Origin: Shewanella sp. MBTL60-112-B2
Lineage (GTDB): Bacteria > Pseudomonadota > Gammaproteobacteria > Enterobacterales > Shewanellaceae
DNA length: 61,169 nt
Assembly: GCF_019655055.1 (NCBI RefSeq)
Contig: NZ_BPFA01000032.1
Coordinates: 1 to 61,169, forward strand
Direction: 5' to 3'
The translations under genes and the position numbers were made by a program. Positions within the stretch are counted from its first letter, which is position 1. Every line of letters starts with the position of its first letter. The notes below the pieces were generated by a model. The model saw only the letters and a list, made by a program, of their open reading frames with translations, did not search any database and was not told where the DNA came from. Of the stretch, positions 43,254 to 51,388 are shown piece by piece.

Positions 43254-44720
43254 TTAAAAACTTCTTTCCCAGCCGGCGTAAATCGTAGTATCCCAGTCAT
43301 CACCACCAGAGGTCATATATTTGCTATAGCCTACAGTGCCACCGACTTTTAACGTACCTTGGTAGAACGGTCTATGGTAACTAGTATCAAACTGGTATAC
43401 GCGCTCATATTCACCAGGAGACACAGGATTACCTCCAGATGGGTTGCCAGTATCAGTCCCGTCAGTGTTGAGTCTTAACCAACGAAACTTATTGCTGATG
43501 TTTTGTCCGCCACCTAACTGAGTGATGCCGCCAATAACGAGTGTCGTTGCGTCATTGTCATAGGTGCTGCCTAGGCTTTTTCCATAGTAACGATAGCCAT
43601 CTTGATAGAAACCATGTTCATAGAGGCAGTTATAGGCATTTGAATCGACTCCACAAGCTACTTGAGTATCTGAGTATTCGATAAACACACGAGTATTGAG
43701 ATCAGATAATAGGAAATCGACACCGCCCATATTAGCTGAGTTAATTAGCTTGTTCTTACCGTTGTGGTAATCTTCGTGAATACGCTCGTAGTAGATCCCG
43801 TAAGGAATACCAAAGGCGGTATCAGACCAGCGGAAATCATAGCCTGCAAGCATATTCTCTTGGCCATTTTTAATTTCACCTTCACTCATGCCACCATTAA
43901 AGAGGCCATCCCACCAGTCGCCTAAGCTGTTACCGTAACCTTCACCGCCCCATTGCATGGTCCATGAGAAACCCACTTCAAGTTTGGAGATAGGTCTTAA
44001 TGTTCCGCGAGCCCCCCAGTGCTTAGCTTCCGGTACATAGCGGTCGCTTTCCATCTGGCTAAATGAGGTGGTAAATGTCCATGGGCCAATCCAGTTAAGC
44101 CATGGGGTTTCAAATGCTTGGCTGTTATTACGGCTTAGCGTCATTCCTGGCATAGGTCTAGCGTTGGTGGTTTGAATAAGGCCACTATCCCAACCTGGTC
44201 CCCAGTATTTCTGTTGGGCGCCAGCACTGACTATCCAGTTACCTAGCATGACGGCTGCAAAACTGTTATCTAAGCGTGTGCTGTTACCATCGATAGGGTC
44301 ATAGTGGTAACTTGCTGCTAAGCGACCGCTAAACCAGTCTTTAGTGACTTCAGCAGACACTGCTGCTTCGGCTTTATCGCGATAATCTTGACCAAAACCA
44401 ATAAAGCGGGTGGTATCTGAGCCGCCAGCAAGTTCTATTTTGCTGCTCATGCCGCGATGATCATGCTCATAAGCGCTTATGATTCTGTCGAATGCATCAC
44501 GCTGAAGATTGGACAGAGTATTCTGATCTGCCTTGTCCATATCTTGTTTAATACCATCCCACATTAGCGGGTAAGTGGTGATGGGCTGCACAATCACGCC
44601 TGTATCAGACAGGAGTTGAATGTCGGCTCTTAGTGGTAAGTCAGTGGGTTCAACCCACCAAGCTGCTTGCACTGAGCTGCAACTAAGCAGTAATAATCCA
44701 GATAATAATTTAAGTTTCAT
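43254..44720 (-). CDS. wzi: Capsule assembly protein Wzi (outer-membrane beta barrel)
   Basis: Wzi anchors capsular polysaccharide at the cell surface. The 488-aa product has a signal peptide (LKLLSGLLLLSCSSVQA, cleaved before AWWVEP) and family blocks WVEPTDLPLRADIQLLSD, GNWIVSAGAQQKYWGPGWDSGLI, and repeated aromatic beta strands up to the final Phe (AGWERSF), an outer-membrane barrel end. The ATG at 44720 is chosen for its AAGGGAT site 7 bp upstream; an ATG at 44738 gives six more residues. A single-gene unit between islands R9 and R10. Confidence 0.9.
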   Translation of the reverse strand: MKLKLLSGLLLLSCSSVQAAWWVEPTDLPLRADIQLLSDTGVIVQPITTYPLMWDGIKQDMDKADQNTLSNLQRDAFDRIISAYEHDHRGMSSKIELAGGSDTTRFIGFGQDYRDKAEAAVSAEVTKDWFSGRLAASYHYDPIDGNSTRLDNSFAAVMLGNWIVSAGAQQKYWGPGWDSGLIQTTNARPMPGMTLSRNNSQAFETPWLNWIGPWTFTTSFSQMESDRYVPEAKHWGARGTLRPISKLEVGFSWTMQWGGEGYGNSLGDWWDGLFNGGMSEGEIKNGQENMLAGYDFRWSDTAFGIPYGIYYERIHEDYHNGKNKLINSANMGGVDFLLSDLNTRVFIEYSDTQVACGVDSNAYNCLYEHGFYQDGYRYYGKSLGSTYDNDATTLVIGGITQLGGGQNISNKFRWLRLNTDGTDTGNPSGGNPVSPGEYERVYQFDTSYHRPFYQGTLKVGGTVGYSKYMTSGGDDWDTTIYAGWERSF

Positions 44721-44827
44721 TGGGATCCCTTTTATCAATGAGGCGCATTTTAGAGGATTTCACTGCTGGCAGGTAGTGTTAAGGTAAATGAATCGATGAT
44801 TAGACACAAAGTGTGACAGCTTGAATG

Positions 44828-45060
44828 TCGGTTAAAGCTAACAAGTCTTAGCTTCTAGGAAAAACAGCTTCTAGGAAAAACAAGTTCTAGGTACAAGCTA
44901 AAGCGGTTACAGCAAAGACGGGGTAAGCAAAGATGGAACGGCCTAAGGCCTACAGAACGATTCGCTTACGGAATACAGAATACAGAATGCAGAATGCTGT
45001 CCGTCCTCACTGCGGAGCACTCTAGAACTTAAGCTCTATCTCCTTCTCTTAGTCTGTTTT
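44828..45060. repeat. Mosaic repeat island R10 (divergent region wzi/cysQ)
   Basis: The island begins AAGTCTTAGCTTCTAGG, then GAAAAACAGCTTCTAGG, AAGACGG, AACGGCCTAAGGCC and GAACGATTCGCTTACGG. It ends with CACTCTAGAACTTAAGCTC and CTCCTTCTCTT, a degenerate right terminus. The gap 44721-45153 is otherwise unique at both edges and must contain the wzi and cysQ promoters. TTGACA at about 45129 is too near cysQ to be its -35 box with confidence. Confidence 0.82.
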
Positions 45061-45153
45061 CACCCTAGAATGATTTTTTGGTTATTAATTTTTATGATTA
45101 AATACTGGCATAATAGAAACATTACCTTTGACAAATTATAGAGATAACTCACA

Positions 45154-45942
45154 TTGAGCCAGGTATTTAAACAAGAATGGCTATCAGCCATTGTCGATAT
45201 AGCCACTGAAGCGGGTGACGCCATTATGGCGATCTATGGCGAAGATGACTTAGGAGTTGTAACTAAGGCTGACGATAGCCCTGTTACAGCAGCAGATCTT
45301 GCCAGTCATAGAGTTATCGTTGAGCGGTTACAGCAGCTGACACCTAACATACCTGTGATGTCTGAAGAGTCGACGGGTATCGATTGGCAGCAGAGACGTC
45401 ATTGGCAAGCTTATTGGTTGATAGATCCACTCGATGGCACGAAAGAGTTTATCAAGCGTAATGGTGAGTTTACCGTCAATATAGCCTTTATTGAGCAAGA
45501 TAGAGCCGTAGCAGGTGTGGTATACGCGCCGGTGCTAGACAAATGCTTTTATGGTGAAATTGAGAGTGGAGCTTGGTTAAAGTATGCGGGAGCGCAGAGG
45601 CGATTAACCAAGATTAAAGATTTGAAAACCGCTCCCCCAAGGATCGTTGGCAGTCGCTCTCATTTAAGCCCTGGTTTACAAACATATTTAGAGCAGATTG
45701 GTGAACATGAGATGAAAAGCGTCGGCAGTTCACTGAAATTTTGTTTACTGGCTGAGGGAGAGGCTGATATTTATCCTCGCTTAGGGTTAACCAGTGAATG
45801 GGATACCGCAGCAGCGCAGGCTGTTTTGGAAAGTGCAGGCGGTCGGGTGCTGCAATACGACACTAATACCCCTCTTAATTACAATCAAAAGGCCGACATA
45901 CTCAATCCCTATTTTATTGCTTATGCGCCTCATTGGGATTAA
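45154..45942 (+). CDS. cysQ: 3'(2'),5'-bisphosphate nucleotidase
   Basis: CysQ removes the 3' phosphate of PAP, a by-product of sulfate assimilation. The 262-aa inositol-monophosphatase-fold protein has TKADDSPVTAADLASH, the metal motif WLIDPLDGTKEF, and SEWDTAAAQAVLESAGG near the C-terminus. The start codon is TTG at 45154 with no strong ribosome site; no better in-frame start was seen nearby. It is followed 115 bp on by a ROK kinase. Confidence 0.93.
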   Translation: MSQVFKQEWLSAIVDIATEAGDAIMAIYGEDDLGVVTKADDSPVTAADLASHRVIVERLQQLTPNIPVMSEESTGIDWQQRRHWQAYWLIDPLDGTKEFIKRNGEFTVNIAFIEQDRAVAGVVYAPVLDKCFYGEIESGAWLKYAGAQRRLTKIKDLKTAPPRIVGSRSHLSPGLQTYLEQIGEHEMKSVGSSLKFCLLAEGEADIYPRLGLTSEWDTAAAQAVLESAGGRVLQYDTNTPLNYNQKADILNPYFIAYAPHWD

Positions 45943-46057
45943 GCCAAGTTGATTTAGTTTCTGTTGATTTTAGCTATTGGCGAAAGTCGAACGTGCGGAA
46001 TTAAAGGCTATTGTCGATTAAAGTATTAGAACGAATTGAAAATACTAGGAGAGAAGA

Positions 46058-46963
46058 ATGTTACGCATAGGCGTTGATCTTGGTGGTACAAAAATAGAAG
46101 TTGTAGCACTTAACGAGCAGGGCGAAGAGCTTTTTCGTAAACGCATGCCTACTCCTAGGGAATATAAGGCAACGCTGGATATGATAGAGGCCTTAGTCGC
46201 TGAAGCTGAGCGGCAATTAGGTCAACAAGGCACTGTTGGCGTCGGGATCCCTGGCGTTATTTCCCCTTTTTCTGGCCTTGTTAAAAATGCGAATTCGACA
46301 TGGATTAACGGACATCCATTAGATATTGATTTAGCTAAGCGCTTGAACAGAGAGGTGAGGGTGGCGAACGATGCCAACTGTTTTGCCGTCTCTGAAGCTA
46401 TAGATGGTGCAGCTGCCGGTAAAGCTGTGGTATTTGGAGTCATAATCGGTACGGGATGCGGCGCAGGTATTGCCATTAACGGAAACGTTCATAGTGGTGG
46501 CAATGGCATTGGCGGCGAATGGGGGCATAATCCATTACCTTGGATGACTGCTGAAGAGTTCAACTCAACCAGCTGTTTTTGCGGTAATAAAGATTGTATT
46601 GAGACTTTTATCTCTGGAACGGGGTTGGTTAGGGATTATCAACTTGCAGGCGGCGTTGCTGAAAGTGGCATAGAGATCGCCGCGCGAGTGCAGCAAGGTG
46701 AAGCTTGCGCTATAGCCACATTTGACCGCTATCTAGATAGACTCGCCCGCTCCTTAGCTCATGTCATCAATGTATTGGATCCTGACGTCATAGTGTTGGG
46801 GGGCGGGGTATCGAATATTGATAGTATCTACTCTCGACTTCCTGATGTTTTGCCTAAATATGTATTAGGCGGCGAGTGCCGCACAGCTGTAGTGCAAAAC
46901 ATGTATGGTAGTTCTTCAGGTGTACGCGGAGCTGCGTGGTTGTGGAGTAAAGATGAGACTTAG
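46058..46963 (+). CDS. ROK-family sugar kinase (fructokinase Mak-like)
   Basis: The 301-aa ROK kinase has the ATP loop GVDLGGTKIEVV (residues 5-16), the catalytic Asp in VANDANCFAVSEA, the IIGTGCGAGI loop, the GGEWGHNPLP block and the zinc site CFCGNKDCIETF. Mak-type fructokinases and N-acetylglucosamine kinases share this plan, so the sugar is not certain; fructose/mannose or GlcNAc are possible. An AGGAGAGAAG site precedes the ATG. Confidence 0.88.
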   Translation: MLRIGVDLGGTKIEVVALNEQGEELFRKRMPTPREYKATLDMIEALVAEAERQLGQQGTVGVGIPGVISPFSGLVKNANSTWINGHPLDIDLAKRLNREVRVANDANCFAVSEAIDGAAAGKAVVFGVIIGTGCGAGIAINGNVHSGGNGIGGEWGHNPLPWMTAEEFNSTSCFCGNKDCIETFISGTGLVRDYQLAGGVAESGIEIAARVQQGEACAIATFDRYLDRLARSLAHVINVLDPDVIVLGGGVSNIDSIYSRLPDVLPKYVLGGECRTAVVQNMYGSSSGVRGAAWLWSKDET

Positions 46964-47099
46964 TTTTGTTAATGACTAATTTAACCACTAATTTTACCCG
47001 CTATTGATACCACCTTTTTGGGGATGGTCACAGATAACGTTAATAAATAGAATAACATGCTACACTTCTTAAATATATTCACCTGATTTTGGCTGCTTT

Positions 47100-47852
47100 A
47101 TGTTTTGGTTAAAAAAGATAGTGTCGCAGTTTTTCATGCCAGTCCCTTTAGTACTGCTGCTTATTGCACTTGCTTACTTAGTGATGCGTAACCGTCAGTC
47201 CTCTAGAGCGTTATTAGCGATAACCGCAGCATTACTGATCACCTTGAGCAGCAGTTGGGGCAGCAATTGGCTACTTGCGCCATTGGAAGATCAATATTCA
47301 GTTAATAATAAGCCTATGGCTCATGCCTGCTTGGTGATGGTGCTTGGTAGTGGCCATGATGAAAACGCTAATTTGACTGCGGTGCAGCAACTTTCAAATA
47401 CAGCCTTAGCCAGGTTGACTGAGGGAGTGCGTCAATTGTCTCTAGGTCAAAACTGTAAACTAGTGGTGAGTGGTTGGAGCGGTGGACTCTCAACTCGCTC
47501 ACATGCTGATGTGATGTTTGATGCTGCCGTGGAGCTCGGCGTATCGCCTAAAGCTATTATTAAATTGCCATTGGCACAAGATACCATAGAAGAAGCACAA
47601 TTTATGAAGTGGGAGGTCGAAGATGCGCCTTTTCGCTTAGTCACGTCGGCAAGCCATATGCCGCGTGCAATGGCCATTTTTACTAATGCTAAGCTTAATG
47701 CGGTTGCTGCGCCTACCGATTTTGCACAACGGGCCACTTATTGGTGGCGGTTCGATGCACAGAGTTTATTAAATTCACAACGCGCTATTTATGAATATAT
47801 GGGATTGCTCTGGTTTAAGCTCAAGCATGAAAAAGAAGGTCCTAGGTCCTAG
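47100..47852 (+). CDS. YdcF/ElyC-family DUF218 membrane protein
   Basis: The 250-aa product has two N-terminal membrane segments (about 11-29 and 38-56), then a DUF218 domain (HACLVMVLGSGHDEN, LVVSGWSGG, DTIEEAQF, VTSASHMPRAMAIF). E. coli ElyC, with the same plan, helps undecaprenyl phosphate use and envelope integrity. That would suit this polysaccharide region, but the specific role is inferred. The tail KEGPRS-stop is encoded by island R11 (GAAGGTCCTAGGTCCTAG). Confidence 0.88.
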   Translation: MFWLKKIVSQFFMPVPLVLLLIALAYLVMRNRQSSRALLAITAALLITLSSSWGSNWLLAPLEDQYSVNNKPMAHACLVMVLGSGHDENANLTAVQQLSNTALARLTEGVRQLSLGQNCKLVVSGWSGGLSTRSHADVMFDAAVELGVSPKAIIKLPLAQDTIEEAQFMKWEVEDAPFRLVTSASHMPRAMAIFTNAKLNAVAAPTDFAQRATYWWRFDAQSLLNSQRAIYEYMGLLWFKLKHEKEGPRS

Positions 47853-48140
47853 GAAAAGCAGGTTCTAGGTTAAAGCAAAGACGGTACAAGCAAAGACGGA
47901 ACTGCCTACGGCCTTACGGAGCGCTTCGCTGACAGTTTGGAGCTAAGAAGGGCGCAGCGCTTCTAGGACGTGACTTCGTCACTGCAAGAGCGTCGCGTTG
48001 CTATTTCTAGATACTATACAAGCAAAAGCGATATTTAGAGTTTTTACTACTTTAACTTTGTTGCTGTTGGCTTAAGGTTTTCCTAGAACCTAGAACCTAG
48101 AACCTAGAACCTAGAACCTAGAACCTAGAACCTAGAACCT
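47826..48140. repeat. Mosaic repeat island R11 (ElyC-like end to DUF2982-like gene)
   Basis: It starts in the last codons of the ElyC-like gene with AAAGAAGGTCCTAGGTCCTAGG. It has AACTGCCTACGGCC, AAGAAGGGCGCAGCGCTTCTAGG, the hairpin TGACTTCGTCA (47971-47981), and ends in eight CCTAGAA heptamers (48082-48137). No gene is seen in 47853-48206. Confidence 0.88.
48082..48140. repeat. CCTAGAA heptamer tandem repeat
   Basis: Eight exact CCTAGAA units (48082-48137) followed by CCT. This unit is the island terminus half-site, so the tract may arise by slippage at an island end. A similar tract is at about 50150-50215. Confidence 0.93.
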
Positions 48141-48206
48141 TATTTATTCTGTTTTTGTAACCTGCTAGGATCCCGCTGTGCCACAAACAATAAGAGTATG
48201 TAAAAG

Positions 48207-48881
48207 TTGATAAACGAAGCTGTTCTGATCCGCCCCATCATTAAACGTAATGGATTAACACTGACTTTTGCTGGTAGCCTCAGTCTAGCCGCTGGGTTAG
48301 GGCTCTTTTTATCGGGGAGTCATCTATTTGCACCTGGAATGATTTGTTTTGCGTTTGGCGCAATCGCTCTGGTTTTGGGGGGGGCTAAATTGGTCGAACC
48401 GGAGGTGACGGTTAAACTGACTGACGAGGGGCTGACTTATTTTCATAGACGGGGTCAGGTTGTTATTGAATGGAACAATATCCAACGTTTTGATCAACCC
48501 AGAGTTTCTCAGGGGATTGACACCCTAGACTTGCCTTATATAGGCGTAAAGTTAAAACAGATCAGCCCTGTTTTAGAGTGTATTTCGTTGCGATTGGCTG
48601 CGGGGTTACTCACCGAGCAACGCCCTCTGTTGATGACAGCTTCAACTCAAGGTGAAGACCTATCTGTGTTAGAAGAGCAGATGAGCGCGGAGTTTACGCC
48701 TTTTATTGAGAATGAGGACAGATATAAGGGAGTACTCGCTATGTTTGGTCACCGTTGTCGGCTATTAAATTCACACTTAGGCTATCATCTGTTTATCTCA
48801 ACAGATTCACTCGATAGGTCAGAAATTGAATTTCTCGCTTTACTGAGAGAGTATAAAAACAATAGTTCAGGGCAGTTGTAG
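48207..48881 (+). CDS. DUF2982-like membrane protein
   Basis: The 224-aa product has two N-terminal hydrophobic segments (about 16-35 and 40-58), then a PH-like soluble part (VTVKLTDEGLTYFHRRGQVVIEWNNIQRFDQPRVSQG). I take it for the DUF2982 family common in Shewanella and relatives, from memory of its plan. No function is known. The start is TTG (48207); the ATG nine bases before is out of frame. Confidence 0.7.
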   Translation: MINEAVLIRPIIKRNGLTLTFAGSLSLAAGLGLFLSGSHLFAPGMICFAFGAIALVLGGAKLVEPEVTVKLTDEGLTYFHRRGQVVIEWNNIQRFDQPRVSQGIDTLDLPYIGVKLKQISPVLECISLRLAAGLLTEQRPLLMTASTQGEDLSVLEEQMSAEFTPFIENEDRYKGVLAMFGHRCRLLNSHLGYHLFISTDSLDRSEIEFLALLREYKNNSSGQL

Positions 48882-48920
48882 AGCGATTGTGGGCAAGTCG
48901 TAGTGCTGGAAAGGTGAATT

Positions 48921-48960
48921 TAATGCTAGCTAGGGTAAAGTGATAAAGCCGCTAGCATTA
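48921..48960. terminator. Perfect inverted repeat between convergent genes
   Basis: TAATGCTAGC (48921-48930) pairs with GCTAGCATTA (48951-48960) around a 20-nt loop, between the DUF2982-like and bactofilin genes whose ends face each other. There is no T run, so it is only a possible bidirectional terminator. Confidence 0.45.
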
Positions 48961-48977
48961 AATAGGCATGATGGAGG

Positions 48978-49403
48978 TTAACTCATACTGAGTTCAGCGT
49001 CTTCAATCACTCCTTCTTTAGCTGATTGGCTGTTTTCCTGTTTAGGCGCTGAGTTTGAGGGTAAGAAGGCGATATCATCTCTCACGCGCATTCCAATAAA
49101 TTGACCACCTTCAAAAATTTCCATCGACTGGCAATTTACTTCACCATCGACAAGACCCGTACTAGTAATGTTAAGCTTTTCACAGGTCAGTTTACCGCGG
49201 AAAGTACCAGAGACTCTTAGCTCCGAACAGTGAAGTTTACCATCGATAAGGCCACCCTGTTCGATAGTGACGTTACTACTGGAGCTTACTTTGCCAAAGA
49301 GTTCACCAGCAATAAGCGCTTCAGCTGAAAACTCAGTTTCACCAGTAAATTTGGTGCCTTGAGCAATAAATGTTAACCCGCCGCTTCTTTTTTTTCTAAA
49401 CAT
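48978..49403 (-). CDS. Bactofilin (cytoskeletal beta-helix protein)
   Basis: The 141-aa bactofilin/CcmA-like protein has the DUF583 core GTKFTGETEFSAEALIAGELFGKVSSSSNVTIEQGG-type repeats, about residues 15-105, forming a right-handed beta helix with short polar tails. Bactofilins polymerise at the membrane and help position cell-envelope enzymes. It is a single gene, convergent with the DUF2982-like gene. Confidence 0.92.
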   Translation of the reverse strand: MFRKKRSGGLTFIAQGTKFTGETEFSAEALIAGELFGKVSSSSNVTIEQGGLIDGKLHCSELRVSGTFRGKLTCEKLNITSTGLVDGEVNCQSMEIFEGGQFIGMRVRDDIAFLPSNSAPKQENSQSAKEGVIEDAELSMS

Positions 49404-49504
49404 AATCGTGTCACAGTCAGTCTAAGTTGCTTAGATGTTACCTTGAAACTCAAGGAAACAAAACCACTTAAATTTGGCGCTAATATGTCATATTTTTGGC
49501 TGTT

Positions 49505-49984
49505 TTACGCGGTGCGAACTATGATTGCGGTTGATGGACAAGGTGCTACACAAGCACCACAGCCTGTACAGGCTTCAAGATCGATTTGAGGCAGGGGGGC
49601 TTTACCTACTGCAAGGGTGAAGCTAATGGCGCGGGAGTCACAGGAGTCTTTACAGCTTTGGCACCAGCTCCCTTGATATGCCATACAGCTATCTTGGATT
49701 TTGGCCTTAACTTGCCACGGTGTGGTGTTAGTATCTTCAAATAGATCTTCTGGGCAGGCATTTGCACATTCTTTGCAAAAGGTGCATTCATCAAGTTTAA
49801 AGTCGATTTCAGGAAAGCCACCATCGCCTTTGACAATGATTTTAGTTTCACAGGCCGAAATACACTTATCGCAGCGGGTGCATTGGTCGGTAAACTCGAT
49901 TGACTGCTTTACCCAAGGAGGGCGAACTGCATCACTCTTTTTGCGGTTGAAAAGTCTTCTTCTGCTCTGATTAATGCTGCTCAT
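49505..49984 (-). CDS. napF: Ferredoxin-type protein NapF
   Basis: The 159-aa product has three 4Fe-4S clusters: CTRCDKCISACE, CTFCKECANACPEDLF and CTGCGACVAPCP, plus a CQSCKDSCD motif between the second and third. The basic start RRRLFNRKK is typical of NapF, which helps mature or protect NapA in periplasmic nitrate reduction. No nap genes are nearby. Confidence 0.9.
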   Translation of the reverse strand: MSSINQSRRRLFNRKKSDAVRPPWVKQSIEFTDQCTRCDKCISACETKIIVKGDGGFPEIDFKLDECTFCKECANACPEDLFEDTNTTPWQVKAKIQDSCMAYQGSWCQSCKDSCDSRAISFTLAVGKAPLPQIDLEACTGCGACVAPCPSTAIIVRTA

Positions 49985-50149
49985 TTATAGGCTCATTTTT
50001 AGAAGGTATTAAGATTGTAAGTTTGTTGGCTTACAGGGATTTTAGGTTCTAGGACGTTCGCAGACTCACTGCGAGACCGCTGCGCTTCTAGATACTAGGA
50101 AAAGCTAAAACAAAAGTTAGTATCAGTTTAGCTTACGATCTATTTTGCT

Positions 50150-50215
50150 AGAACCTAGAACCTAGAACCTAGAACCTAGAACCTAGAACCTAGAACCTAG
50201 AACCTAGAACCTAGC
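50150..50215. repeat. CCTAGAA heptamer tandem repeat, second tract
   Basis: Eight or nine copies of CCTAGAA, ending CTAGCTAGTA. The exact count was not fixed here. Confidence 0.85.
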
Positions 50216-50254
50216 TAGTACTCAAGCCTAGAACCTGCTTTTCCTAGGACCTAG

Positions 50255-50300
50255 GACCTAAGACCTAAGACCTAAGACCTAAGACCTAAGACCTAAGACC
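50255..50300. repeat. ACCTAAG heptamer tandem repeat
   Basis: About six ACCTAAG units touch the galE stop codon. They differ from CCTAGAA by one base exchange and are probably derived from the same island end. Confidence 0.88.
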
Positions 50301-51320
50301 TTAGCCTTCGTTCTGGTAACCATTCGGATTACTTGATTGCCAGTGCCAGCTGCTTTGTGCCATATCATCGATGCTGTGAGTTGCTTGCCAGTTTAATTCT
50401 GTATGTGCCTTTTCTGGGTTTGCATAACATGCTGCAATATCGCCAGGTCTGCGCTCCACTATCTGATATTTGATAGTGGTATCGCTAGCCTTTTCAAAGG
50501 CTTTAACCATTTCAAGTACACTGTAACCTTGACCTGTACCTAAGTTATAGGTCACTAACCCTGATTGGGTGTGTAGCTTATCAAGAGCTCGTAAGTGACC
50601 TATAGCTAGATCGACAACATGGATGTAATCACGAACGCCTGTACCATCGACAGTATTATAATCACTGCCGAATACGCTTAATTGCTCACGTTTACCGACG
50701 GCAACTTGAGTGATAAATGGCATCAGGTTATTAGGGATATCATTGGGGTCTTCACCGATTAGTCCGCTCTTATGAGCGCCTACAGGGTTAAAATATCTTA
50801 AGCAGGCGATATTCCAGCTATTATCTGAGTGATAAAGATCGCTAAGGATATGCTCTACCATCAATTTGGACTGACCGTAGGGATTAGTTGCCCCTGTAGG
50901 AAAGTCCTCTGTGATAGGCAGGCTTGCAGGATCGCCATAGACAGTGGCTGATGAGCTGAAAACTAGATTTTTAACGTTAAACTCAGCCATGACTTCACAT
51001 AAGACGATAGTACCTGTGACGTTATTCTCATAATAACGTAGCGGTTGTGCTACTGACTCACCAACGGCTTTTAGGCCTGCGAAGTGAATGACGGACTTAA
51101 TGTCATGATCAGTAAATAGTTTCTGCAAGAAAGCTCTATTGAGTACATCGCCTTGATAAAAGGTTACTCTTTTGCCAGTGATCTGCTCGACTCTTTCTAG
51201 GGCCGTAACGCTTGAGTTGCTAAGGTTATCTAAGATAACGACGTTATTGCCGTTATTCAGCAGCTCTACAACTGTATGGGTTCCGATATAACCAGCGCCG
51301 CCGGTAACTAAAATCGTCAT
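50301..51320 (-). CDS. galE: UDP-glucose 4-epimerase
   Basis: GalE interconverts UDP-glucose and UDP-galactose. The 339-aa SDR has GGAGYIGTHTVVEL, SSSATVYGDP and YGQSK (YxxxK), and PVGAHKSGLIGEDP in the substrate region. It follows galU by 68 bp, so the two form an operon that feeds the polysaccharide loci. The C-terminal NEG-stop codon adjoins island R12. Confidence 0.96.
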   Translation of the reverse strand: MTILVTGGAGYIGTHTVVELLNNGNNVVILDNLSNSSVTALERVEQITGKRVTFYQGDVLNRAFLQKLFTDHDIKSVIHFAGLKAVGESVAQPLRYYENNVTGTIVLCEVMAEFNVKNLVFSSSATVYGDPASLPITEDFPTGATNPYGQSKLMVEHILSDLYHSDNSWNIACLRYFNPVGAHKSGLIGEDPNDIPNNLMPFITQVAVGKREQLSVFGSDYNTVDGTGVRDYIHVVDLAIGHLRALDKLHTQSGLVTYNLGTGQGYSVLEMVKAFEKASDTTIKYQIVERRPGDIAACYANPEKAHTELNWQATHSIDDMAQSSWHWQSSNPNGYQNEG

Positions 51321-51388
51321 TATCTAAAATCCTTTAATCTAGGCGATATGCAACAGGTGTTAGCTATTGTCTATTAGTTAAGTATCTA

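Larger units (their letters stand above)
50040..50300. repeat. Mosaic repeat island R12 (napF start to galE end)
   Basis: GGTTCTAGGACGTTCGCAGAC (about 50045), GACCGCTGCGCTTCTAG, GCTAAAAC, about eight or nine CCTAGAA-type heptamers (about 50150-50215), AGCCTAGAACCTGC, CCTAGGACCTAGG and six ACCTAAG heptamers (about 50255-50300). It ends directly at the galE stop codon, which reads GAAGGCTAAGGTCTTAGG on the minus strand. No gene in 49985-50300. Confidence 0.87.

Noticed and set aside
45129..45150. TTGACA as -35 box of cysQ
   Set aside because: Only about 25 bp separate it from the start codon, leaving no room for a -10 box and a transcript leader.
48082..50300. Heptamer tracts as a possible CRISPR array
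   Set aside because: Units of 7 bp repeat without spacers and no cas genes are present.
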